A stretch of 64,000 nucleotides of DNA, from assembly GCA_003248965.1 (NCBI GenBank), contig QFQU01000016.1, forward strand, positions 14,686 through 78,685, written 5' to 3'. Positions 43,111 to 50,676 of this stretch are shown in pieces. The notes below the pieces were generated by a model, which saw only the letters and a program-made list of their open reading frames with translations, did not search any database and was not told the origin of the DNA. Each line of letters starts with the position of its first letter. Position 1 is the stretch's first letter. The stretch comes from Brevundimonas sp. GTDB taxonomy: Bacteria > Pseudomonadota > Alphaproteobacteria > Caulobacterales > Caulobacteraceae. A program made the translations under genes and the position numbers.

Positions 43111-43122
43111 GCGACATGTCGC
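43111..43122. promoter_or_regulatory. 12-bp perfect palindrome in DUF411/czc divergent region
   Basis: GCGACATGTCGC lies between the divergent DUF411 and czc genes, about 90 nt before the first czc-side ORF. It may be an operator; at this length it could also occur by chance. Confidence 0.35.
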
Positions 43123-43210
43123 CGCTGATCGGGGTCATAGGGCGTTCGGGAAGACCTGTGGACTATGTAACAGATTGCCTCCTCTGGAGAACGGAAGTAA
43201 CGAGCGCGCG

Positions 43211-43555
43211 ATGACCTCGTCGATGACGACATGGGCGAAGCTGATCGCGGCGATGACACTCGTCTTCGCCGCCTTCTTCTTCGCGCCCGCCGTCGACGCC
43301 GCGACCTGCATGCCGGAGCCCCCTGCGGCCCACGCCTTCGTCGATCACAATCCCGATGACGGCGACCACGGCGACCCGTCCGGGAGCCATGGCATCTGCG
43401 CCCACGGACATTGCCACCATACCTCGACGGCGCGCACTCACGGCGTCGACGCCATCGCGCCGACGTTCGGCGAACTGCTGCTGCAAAGCGGCCGCCACGA
43501 TGACGTCCAGGCCTCGGTCACGCCCGACGGCCTGAAGCGACCGCCCAGAGTCTGA
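43211..43555 (+). CDS. Small exported His-rich protein at head of czc operon
   Basis: 114 aa with a signal peptide (LIAAMTLVFAAFFFAPAVDA|A). The mature part is rich in His, Asp and Cys (FVDHNPDDGDHGDPSGSHG, then ICAHGHCHHTSTARTHG). It precedes czcC by 57 nt. No named family is recognised. A periplasmic metal binder or metal-chaperone role is plausible from composition and position. Confidence 0.72.
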   Translation: MTSSMTTWAKLIAAMTLVFAAFFFAPAVDAATCMPEPPAAHAFVDHNPDDGDHGDPSGSHGICAHGHCHHTSTARTHGVDAIAPTFGELLLQSGRHDDVQASVTPDGLKRPPRV

Positions 43556-43612
43556 CCGAAGGCCTGCGCCCTTGCGGGCGCCTCTTCGTGATCAGAAATC
43601 TGGAAATGGAAC

Positions 43613-44866
43613 ATGTCTCCCACATCTCGCCGGCGACCGCGTCTCGCGGTCGGCTGCGCGGTTGCTGCGATCGCAGCGACTCTGGTCAGTCCCGCGTGGG
43701 CTGACCCCGCCCCGACCTACGCCCAGCTGCTCGCGCAGCTCGGCCAGACGCCCGCCACCCTTGAGGCCGGCGCGAACCTCGACGCCGCGGAAGCCCGCGT
43801 GCGTCAGGCCCGTGTACGCCCCAACCCCGTGCTCGGGCTCGATGTCGAGAACGCGTTCGGCTCCGGCCCCTTCTCGGGGATGGACAACGCCGACACGACC
43901 CTCGCGCTGAGCACGGACCTCGAGCTGTGGGGACGTCGCGCGAGCCGCATCGCCGCCGCGCGCGCCGAGGCCGGCGCCGTGGGCCTGCAGCGCGATCTGG
44001 CGGTGATCGACGCCGCCGGTCGCCTGGCCCTCGTCTATTCCGAAGCCGAGGCGGCGCAGCGCCGCGCGGCCCTGGCGGACGAGGTCCTGACCCTGACCCT
44101 GGCCGACGCCCGCGCCGCCCTGGCGCTGGTGGAGGAGGGGCGCGAGCCGCTCCTGCGCGGCATCCAGGGCGAGGCCGAGGCCGCGTCGTCCCGCGCCGCC
44201 CTCGACGAAGCCGTCGCCGAACGGGACGCCGCCTACGCTCGCCTCACGGCCGTGGCGATGATCCCGTCGCCCGTGACGCGCATCGACGCCAGCCTGCTGG
44301 ACCAGGAGCCGACCGGGGTGGGCTCCGCGATCGACGACGCGCCCACCGTGCGCGTGGCCGAGGCCGAGCGAACGGCCGCCGAGCGCCGGATCGACGTGCA
44401 ACGCGTCCAGGCCCGCCCGGACATCAACGCCAGCGTGGGCATTCGCCGCTTCGAGGCGGAGGACGCCACCGCCCTGACGTTCGGGATCAGCATGCCGCTG
44501 CCGCTGTTCGACCGGAACCGGGGGAACATCGAGGCGGCGCAGGCCGAGTTCAGGGCGGCCGACGCCCGCCTGATGTCGGCGCGGCAGGAGGCCCAGGCCG
44601 ACCGGGCCGCCGCGGTGGCCCGCCTGGCCGCCTCGGTGAGTCGCGTGTCGGCCGCCGACGCCGGCGTCACCGCGGCCGAGGAAGCTTACCGCCTGTCGCG
44701 GATCGGCTTCGAGGCCGGTCGCATCTCCCAGGTCGAACTGCGCGTCACCCGAACCGCCCTCGTCAACGCGCGGTCCGCCGCGGTCGACGCCCGTCTCGCG
44801 CGCGTCCGCGCCGAGATCGATCTCGCGCGCCTGGACGGCCGCGCCCCCTTCCAAGGAGCCCAGTGA
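43613..44866 (+). CDS. czcC: CzcC-like outer-membrane efflux protein
   Basis: 417 aa. A signal peptide (VAAIAATLVSPAWA|D) is followed by two TolC/OEP repeats (ARVRQARVRPNPVLGLDVEN; GGRLALVYSEAEAAQRRAAL-like helices; ALTFGISMPLPLFDRNRGNI; ISQVELRVTRTALVNAR). It is the outer-membrane duct of the CzcCBA tripartite pump. Its stop overlaps the czcB start by 1 nt. Confidence 0.92.
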   Translation: MSPTSRRRPRLAVGCAVAAIAATLVSPAWADPAPTYAQLLAQLGQTPATLEAGANLDAAEARVRQARVRPNPVLGLDVENAFGSGPFSGMDNADTTLALSTDLELWGRRASRIAAARAEAGAVGLQRDLAVIDAAGRLALVYSEAEAAQRRAALADEVLTLTLADARAALALVEEGREPLLRGIQGEAEAASSRAALDEAVAERDAAYARLTAVAMIPSPVTRIDASLLDQEPTGVGSAIDDAPTVRVAEAERTAAERRIDVQRVQARPDINASVGIRRFEAEDATALTFGISMPLPLFDRNRGNIEAAQAEFRAADARLMSARQEAQADRAAAVARLAASVSRVSAADAGVTAAEEAYRLSRIGFEAGRISQVELRVTRTALVNARSAAVDARLARVRAEIDLARLDGRAPFQGAQ

Positions 44867-46080
44867 TGCGCAAGCGCACATCCAACAAGACCCTGCTCAT
44901 CGGCGGCGTCGCCGCCCTGGTCGTTCTCGGTGGAGGCGGCCTCTGGCTGGCGACGCAACGGAACGACCCGGCGGCGACCCCGGCGGCGGAAGGCGAGGCC
45001 GGCCACGCCGAGGGCGAGGCGGGCCACGCGGAAGGCGAGGCCGGACATGCGGAAGAGGGCGAGGCGCCCGAGGGTCGGGTCGAGCTGACCGCCGCGCAAA
45101 TCCAGGCGGCGGGCATCACGGTCGTGAGCGTCGGCGGCGGCGGCGGCGGCGAAACCCGTCTCGCCGGCCGGGTCGAAGCCATGGTCGATTCCCGCGCGGC
45201 CGTCGCTGCGGCCGTGGGCGGACGGGTCGAGCACGTCCTCGTGGCGCCGGGCCAAAGCGTCCGCGCCGGACAACCGCTTGTCAGCGTGGTCAGCGGCGAA
45301 GCCGCCACCTTCCGCGCCGACGCCGATGCGGCGGCGGCTTCCGCGGAGGCCGCGCGTCAGGCGTATCAGCGGAATCGCAACCTGTCCGAACAGGGGGTGG
45401 TCGCCCGACAGGAAGTCGAGGCTTCCCGGGCTGAACTGCTCAGCGCCGAGGCGGCGACCCGCGCCGCCAGGGCCCGGTCCGCGGCCGCGGGCTCGCCGAA
45501 CGCGTCCGGACGCCTGAGCGTCACCAGCCCGATCTCGGGGGTGGTCAGCAATGTGCAGGTCGGACCGGGCGGCTTCGTCGCCCAGGGCGGCGTGGTCGCG
45601 GAGGTGTCCAACCCGGCCCGCGTCGAAATGGTCTTCAACGCGCCGCCGGCGCTCGCCGCCAATGTCCGCGCCGGGTCGTCTATGCGCGTCACCGGCCCGA
45701 ACGGGGAGTTCGACGCTGTCGTGACCGGCGTGGCCGCGGACGCGGGGCCGGGCGAAAGCGGGGCGACCGTCATCCGCGCCCGGCCTGTCGGCGCCACCCT
45801 GCCGCCGGCCGGCTCGGCCGTCACGGGCGCCGTTGTGACCGGGCAGTCCGCCGGCGGTCTGACGGTCCCCACGGAGGCGGTTCAGACCGTCGAGGGGAAC
45901 ACCGTGGTCTTCGTTCAGGTCCAGGGGGGCTTCCAGGCCACGCCGGTGCTCGCCGGACGTCAGGCGGCGGGCCGCACGGAGATCCTGCGCGGCCTCAACG
46001 GCAATGAGCGCATCGCCTCCGCCAACGCCTTCCTGCTCAAGGCCGAGATGGCCAAGGGCGAAGCCGAGCACGGCCACTAG
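44866..46080 (+). CDS. czcB: CzcB-like membrane fusion protein with GEAGHAE repeats
   Basis: 404 aa. The N-terminal membrane anchor is TLLIGGVAALVVLGGGGLWL. Three near-exact GEAGHAE heptads then occur (residues about 43-63), adding His and acidic metal ligands. The barrel-sandwich and hairpin domains follow (VGGRVEHVLVAPGQSVRAGQ, GVVARQEVEASRAELLSAEA, VTSPISGVVSNVQVGPGGFV). It joins CzcA to CzcC and may pass metal on. Confidence 0.92.
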   Translation: MRKRTSNKTLLIGGVAALVVLGGGGLWLATQRNDPAATPAAEGEAGHAEGEAGHAEGEAGHAEEGEAPEGRVELTAAQIQAAGITVVSVGGGGGGETRLAGRVEAMVDSRAAVAAAVGGRVEHVLVAPGQSVRAGQPLVSVVSGEAATFRADADAAAASAEAARQAYQRNRNLSEQGVVARQEVEASRAELLSAEAATRAARARSAAAGSPNASGRLSVTSPISGVVSNVQVGPGGFVAQGGVVAEVSNPARVEMVFNAPPALAANVRAGSSMRVTGPNGEFDAVVTGVAADAGPGESGATVIRARPVGATLPPAGSAVTGAVVTGQSAGGLTVPTEAVQTVEGNTVVFVQVQGGFQATPVLAGRQAAGRTEILRGLNGNERIASANAFLLKAEMAKGEAEHGH

Positions 46081-46092
46081 GGGAGGGATCGG

Positions 46093-49000
46093 ATGTTCAA
46101 AGCCATCATCGAGGCCTCCGTCCGCTTCCGCTGGTTCGTGGTGCTCGCCACGGCCCTGGTCGCGGCCGTCGGCCTGTTCAACCTCACCAAACTGCCGATC
46201 GACGCGGTTCCGGACATCACCAACCGCCAGGTCCAGATCACGACCGTGGCTCCGGCTCTCGCGCCCGAGCAGATCGAGCGGCAGGTCACCTATCCGCTGG
46301 AGACGGCGATGGCCGGGATCCCCGGCCTGACCTCGACCCGATCCCTCAGCCGGAACGGGTTCAGCCAGGTTACGGTCATCTTCACCGACCAGACCGATAT
46401 TTATTTCGCCCGCCAGCAGGTCGCGGAGCGATTGGCCCAGGCCCGCGAGTCCATGCCCGAGGGCGTGGAGCCGGCGCTGGCGCCGATCACGACGGGGCTC
46501 GGCGAGGTGCTGATGTGGACGGTCGACTATAAGCCGTTCAACAGCCAGAACATGGCCCGGCCGGGACAACCCGGCTGGCAGGCGGGGGGGAACTACCTCA
46601 CGCCCGAGGGCGAACTCCTGACCACGCCCCAAGCGAGGGCGACCTATCTACGCACCGTGCAGGACTGGATCATCGCCCCGCAGATGCGGACGGCGCCCGG
46701 CCTGGCCGGCGTCGACACCGTCGGCGGCTATGTGAAGGAGTATGCGGTCCGCCCCGACGCGGCGCGCCTGTCGGCCTACGGCCTCGGCATGGGCGACCTG
46801 ATCCAGGCGCTCGACCGGGCCAACACCCAGGCCGGCGCCGGTTATGTGCAACGCGCCGGCGAAGCCCTGACCGTCCGCACCGACGCCCTGGCGCTGACGA
46901 TCGAGGATCTGGCCCAGGCGCCGGTCGTGAACCGCGGCGGGCTGGTGGTGCGCGTGTCCGATGTGGCCACGGTAGAAATCGGACAGGCTCCGCGGCTCGG
47001 CGGCGCCAGCCGCGACGGCCATGAGGCCGTTCTCGGAACGGCCCTGATGATCGCGGGCGGAAACAGCCGCACCGTCGCCCAGGCGGCCGGGGATCGGCTG
47101 GAGGAGGTCCAGAAGACCCTGCCGCCGGGCATCGAGGCGGTGACGGTGCTCGACCGTTCGGCGCTGGTGAACTCCACCATCGCCACCGTGGCGCGCAACC
47201 TGACGGAAGGCGCGCTGTTGGTCATCGTCGTGCTGTTCCTGCTGCTCGGCAACATCCGCGCGGCGTCGATCACCGCCCTGATGATCCCGATCAGCTTCCT
47301 GTTCGCGGTCATCGGCATGAACCGGTTCGGAATCAGCGGCAACCTGATGAGCCTTGGCGCGCTCGATTTCGGCCTCCTCGTCGACGGCGCGGTCGTCGTG
47401 GTCGAGAACACCCTGCTCATGCTGAGCCAGCGCCGGGCCGAACTCGGCCGTATGCTGACGCGGCGCGAGCGGCTCGAGGTTGCGGGCGCGGCGGCCCGCC
47501 AGATGGTCAAGCCCGCCGCCTACGGCCAGCTGATCATCCTGCTCGTATTCACCCCGCTGCTGATGCTCGAGGGCGTCGAGGGCAAGACCTTCATCCCGAT
47601 GGGCGCGACCGTCATGCTGGCCTTGGTGGGCGCCTTCATCTTCTCCTTCACCTTCGTGCCGGCCATGGCCGCGCTTCTGGTGCGCGATCCCAAGAAGGTG
47701 GAGGTCGATGAACACGGCCACGCGCACGAGCACGAGACCTTCATTCTCCGCAAGGCCCGGCGCTGGATCGAGCCCGCCATCCGCTCGGCGGTCGATCGGC
47801 CGAAGATCGTGCTGATCGCGGCCGTCGGCACGCTGGCGATCGGGGCGGTCTCCTTCATGACCCTGGGCCGGGAGTTCATCCCGACCCTCGACGAGGGCGA
47901 CATCGCCATGCAGGCCCTGCGGGTGCCGTCGGCCTCGCTGGAGCAGTCCCTCGCCATGCAGATGGCGCTGGAGCGCGCCATCAAGGCCCAGCCGGAGGTC
48001 GAGACCATGTTCTCGCGCACCGGCACGGCCGAGGCGGCGGTGGACCCGATGCCGCCGAACATCTCGGACAGCGTCATCGTGCTCAAGGACCGCAAGGACT
48101 GGCCAGACTCCAGCCTCGAGAAGGAAGAGCTGATCGCCCGGATCGAGGAGGTCGCCGCCCAGCAGATCGGCAACAACTTCGAGTTCAGCCAGCCGATCGA
48201 ACTGCGCTTCAACGAACTCATCTCCGGCGTGCGGACCGATCTCGCCGTCATGGTCTACGGCGACGACTTCGCCACCATGCAGCGGGTCGCCGACCAGGTC
48301 GCCAATGCCCTGCGTCAGACGCCCGGATCGGCCGACGTCCGCGTCGAGCAGGCGTCCGGCCTGCCGACCCTGACGGTGAGCGTCGACCGGTTCGCGGCGG
48401 CCAACTACGGCCTGTCCGCCGCCGACGTCTCCGAAGCGGTCTCCGCCGCGATCGGCGGCGCGGAGGCGGGCCGCATCTTCGAAGGCGACCGTCGCTTCGA
48501 CGTGGTGGTCCGCCTTCCGGACGCGACGCGAAACGATCCCGCGGCCCTGGCCGCCCTGCCGATCGTCTCGTCCACCGGCGTGACCGTGCCGCTTTCGTCG
48601 GTCGCCCGTATCCAGAGCGCCGAGGGGCCGAACCAGATCAGCCGCAACAACGGCAGCCGCCGCATGGTCGTTCAGGCCAATGTGCGCGGTCGCGATCTCG
48701 GCGGCTTCGTCGCGGACGCCCAGAAGAACGTGGATAGGGTTCAGCTCCCGACCGGCGTTCGCCTCGACTGGGGCGGGCAGTTCGAGAACCTGAAGCGCGC
48801 CGAACAGCGTCTGGGCCTCGTCATTCCGATCGTCTTCGTCCTGATCGGCGTGCTTCTGTTCATGGCCCTGGGCTCGTTCGCGGAGGCGGGCTTGGTGTTC
48901 GCCTGCGTGCCTTTGGCCCTGGTTGGAGGAGCCCTCGCGCTTCTCTTGAGGGGCATGCCGTTCTCGGTGTCGGCGGCGGTGGGCTTCATCGCCGTGTCGG

Positions 49001-49314
49001 GGGTGGCGACGCTCAACGGGCTGGTTCTGATGCAGGCCATCCGGGAACGGTTGCAGGCGGGCGCGGCCCCGAGGCTGGCCGCGATCGAGGGCGCTTTCAG
49101 CCGGCTGCGCGCCGTGCTGACGACCGCCCTCGTCGCCATCGTCGGCTTCATCCCGATGGCGATCGCCCATGGCGCCGGGGCGGAGGTGCAGAAGCCGCTC
49201 GCCACCGTCGTGATCGGCGGTCTGCTGACGGCCACGGCCCTGACCCTGCTGGTCCTGCCGACCTTCGCGGCCAAGGCCGTGAAGCATCGGCAGGCGGAAG
49301 GGATCGAGGAATGA
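46093..49314 (+). CDS. czcA: CzcA heavy-metal RND efflux pump
   Basis: 1,073 aa with 12 predicted membrane helices in two RND halves. TM4 has ALDFGLLVDGAVVVVENTLL, the HME signature (D..D..E) of Co/Zn/Cd pumps. A His-rich cytoplasmic loop DEHGHAHEHETF lies near residue 540. It is driven by proton motive force and exports divalent cations from periplasm or cytoplasm through CzcB/C. It overlaps the next gene by 4 nt. Confidence 0.94.
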   Translation: MFKAIIEASVRFRWFVVLATALVAAVGLFNLTKLPIDAVPDITNRQVQITTVAPALAPEQIERQVTYPLETAMAGIPGLTSTRSLSRNGFSQVTVIFTDQTDIYFARQQVAERLAQARESMPEGVEPALAPITTGLGEVLMWTVDYKPFNSQNMARPGQPGWQAGGNYLTPEGELLTTPQARATYLRTVQDWIIAPQMRTAPGLAGVDTVGGYVKEYAVRPDAARLSAYGLGMGDLIQALDRANTQAGAGYVQRAGEALTVRTDALALTIEDLAQAPVVNRGGLVVRVSDVATVEIGQAPRLGGASRDGHEAVLGTALMIAGGNSRTVAQAAGDRLEEVQKTLPPGIEAVTVLDRSALVNSTIATVARNLTEGALLVIVVLFLLLGNIRAASITALMIPISFLFAVIGMNRFGISGNLMSLGALDFGLLVDGAVVVVENTLLMLSQRRAELGRMLTRRERLEVAGAAARQMVKPAAYGQLIILLVFTPLLMLEGVEGKTFIPMGATVMLALVGAFIFSFTFVPAMAALLVRDPKKVEVDEHGHAHEHETFILRKARRWIEPAIRSAVDRPKIVLIAAVGTLAIGAVSFMTLGREFIPTLDEGDIAMQALRVPSASLEQSLAMQMALERAIKAQPEVETMFSRTGTAEAAVDPMPPNISDSVIVLKDRKDWPDSSLEKEELIARIEEVAAQQIGNNFEFSQPIELRFNELISGVRTDLAVMVYGDDFATMQRVADQVANALRQTPGSADVRVEQASGLPTLTVSVDRFAAANYGLSAADVSEAVSAAIGGAEAGRIFEGDRRFDVVVRLPDATRNDPAALAALPIVSSTGVTVPLSSVARIQSAEGPNQISRNNGSRRMVVQANVRGRDLGGFVADAQKNVDRVQLPTGVRLDWGGQFENLKRAEQRLGLVIPIVFVLIGVLLFMALGSFAEAGLVFACVPLALVGGALALLLRGMPFSVSAAVGFIAVSGVATLNGLVLMQAIRERLQAGAAPRLAAIEGAFSRLRAVLTTALVAIVGFIPMAIAHGAGAEVQKPLATVVIGGLLTATALTLLVLPTFAAKAVKHRQAEGIEE

Positions 49315-49916
49315 GCGGGGCTCACGGAACGGAGCAGGTCCAGCGCCGCACGCTTCTGGCGGTGCTGGCCCTGAACGCTCTGCTGTTCGTGGGCTTGGGA
49401 GTCGGCGGCCTCGCCGCCGACTCCAGCGCCCTGCTGGCCAACGCCGTGGATAACGGATTCGACGCGGCCGTCTATCTGATCAGCTTCCTCGCGGTCGGCC
49501 GGGCCCTGATCTGGAAGACCCGCGCGGCTCAGGTCTCCGGCGTGATGCTGCTGATCTTCGCGGTCCTCGTCCTGCTCGACGCCCTGCGCCGGACGCTGAC
49601 CGGGACGGAACCGGTCGGCCCGACCATGATGGTCCTCGCCGTCATCGCTGCGGTCATCAATCTGATCTGCCTCATGCTCATCCGTCGCCAGCAAAGCAGC
49701 GACGTCAACATGAAGGCCGCCGAGACCTTCAGCCTCAATGATTTCGCGTCCAACGGCGGCATCCTCGTCGCCGGCGGTCTGGTGATGTGGCTGGATCAGG
49801 CCTGGCCCGACCTGGTGGTCGGCGTCCTGGTCGCGGCCATCGCGGCCAAGGGGGGGCTCGACATCCTCGGCGACGCCCGGGCCGCGCGACGCGACGGCGC
49901 GGAGGCGGACGCATGA
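49311..49916 (+). CDS. CDF-like cation transporter, short form
   Basis: 201 aa with six hydrophobic segments. CDF motifs are SSALLANAVDNGFDAAVYLI in the second helix and SLNDFASNGGILVAGGLVMW in the fifth. The cytoplasmic C-terminal dimerisation domain is missing, as in other short CDFs of czc clusters. The asparagine/aspartate metal site (AxxVDNxxD) is present. It is coupled to czcA (ATGA overlap) and to the following methyltransferase gene. Confidence 0.85.
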   Translation: MSGAHGTEQVQRRTLLAVLALNALLFVGLGVGGLAADSSALLANAVDNGFDAAVYLISFLAVGRALIWKTRAAQVSGVMLLIFAVLVLLDALRRTLTGTEPVGPTMMVLAVIAAVINLICLMLIRRQQSSDVNMKAAETFSLNDFASNGGILVAGGLVMWLDQAWPDLVVGVLVAAIAAKGGLDILGDARAARRDGAEADA

Positions 49917-50524
49917 GCCCGCCCCTGATCGACATCGCCTCGGTGCAGCGGTGGCGGAAGCTCTTCATCGCCGCGGGCCTTTTCGCCCTGCTGGCCTGGA
50001 CCGCTCTCGTGCGAGCGCTGCCCGGGCTCGAACACCCGGTCGAGCACCTCGGCTTGGTGGCGATCATGGTCTGCGTGCTCGGACGCGCCTGGTGCTCCCT
50101 CTACATCGGCGGGCGCAAGACGCAGGAGATCGTCGCCAGCGGACCCTATTCGCTGTGCCGCAATCCGCTCTACGTCTTCAGCGTCATCGGGGCCTTCGGG
50201 GTCGGCGCCCAGACCGGCAGCCTCAGCGTCGGCCTCGCGTTCGCCCTGGCCTGCTGGGGGGTCTTCCTCATCGTCGCGAAGCGCGAGGAGAGCTATCTGG
50301 GGACCGCCTTCGGCGAGACCTACCGGACGTATTTCGACCGGACCCCGCGCTTCCTGCCCGATCCTCGCCTCTGGCGGGATGAGACGGAGCTGTCGGTCCG
50401 CCCGTCGTTCTTCCTCAAGACCGTTCGCGACGGCCTTGTCTTCCTCCTGGCGCTGCCCGTGTTCGAGGGGCTGGAGCGCCTCCAGGCGATCGGCTGGCTC
50501 GACGCCGTCGTCGCATTGCCCTGA
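49913..50524 (+). CDS. Isoprenylcysteine methyltransferase-like (ICMT/PEMT family) membrane protein
   Basis: 203 aa from ATG 49,913 (4-nt overlap with the CDF gene). Several membrane helices are seen. The family's SAM-binding C-terminal motifs are present: NPLYVFSVIGAFGVGAQTGS and KREESYLGTAFGETYRTYFD then RTPRFLPD. Members methylate lipids or small molecules. ICMT-like genes recur in metal-efflux clusters with unknown purpose. Confidence 0.85.
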   Translation: MSPPLIDIASVQRWRKLFIAAGLFALLAWTALVRALPGLEHPVEHLGLVAIMVCVLGRAWCSLYIGGRKTQEIVASGPYSLCRNPLYVFSVIGAFGVGAQTGSLSVGLAFALACWGVFLIVAKREESYLGTAFGETYRTYFDRTPRFLPDPRLWRDETELSVRPSFFLKTVRDGLVFLLALPVFEGLERLQAIGWLDAVVALP

Positions 50525-50535
50525 GGAGGTGCGAG

Positions 50536-50667
50536 GTGAACCGCAAACGTCTCGTCACCCTGCTCAGTGCGATCCTGGCCCTCGCCGCCTTCGTCGCGGG
50601 CGCCGCCATGCAAGGCGCCGGTCTTCTCATCCCCGAGCGCACCAACCTTACCCGCGACTTCCCCTGA
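50536..50667 (+). CDS. 43-aa single-span small membrane protein
   Basis: GTG at 50,536 preceded by GAGGAGGTGCGAG. The product starts MNRKRLVTLLSAILALAAFV, has one hydrophobic helix and a short polar tail (ERTNLTRDFP). It sits 11 nt after the ICMT gene and 9 nt before the P-type ATPase, spaced like an operon member. No family is recognised; it may be an accessory peptide of the exporter. Confidence 0.6.
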   Translation: MNRKRLVTLLSAILALAAFVAGAAMQGAGLLIPERTNLTRDFP

Positions 50668-50676
50668 GGCCCGACC

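Noticed and set aside
46648..49287. 879-codon minus-strand frame opposite czcA
   Set aside because: A codon-bias shadow of czcA with low-complexity charged sequence and no recognisable fold.
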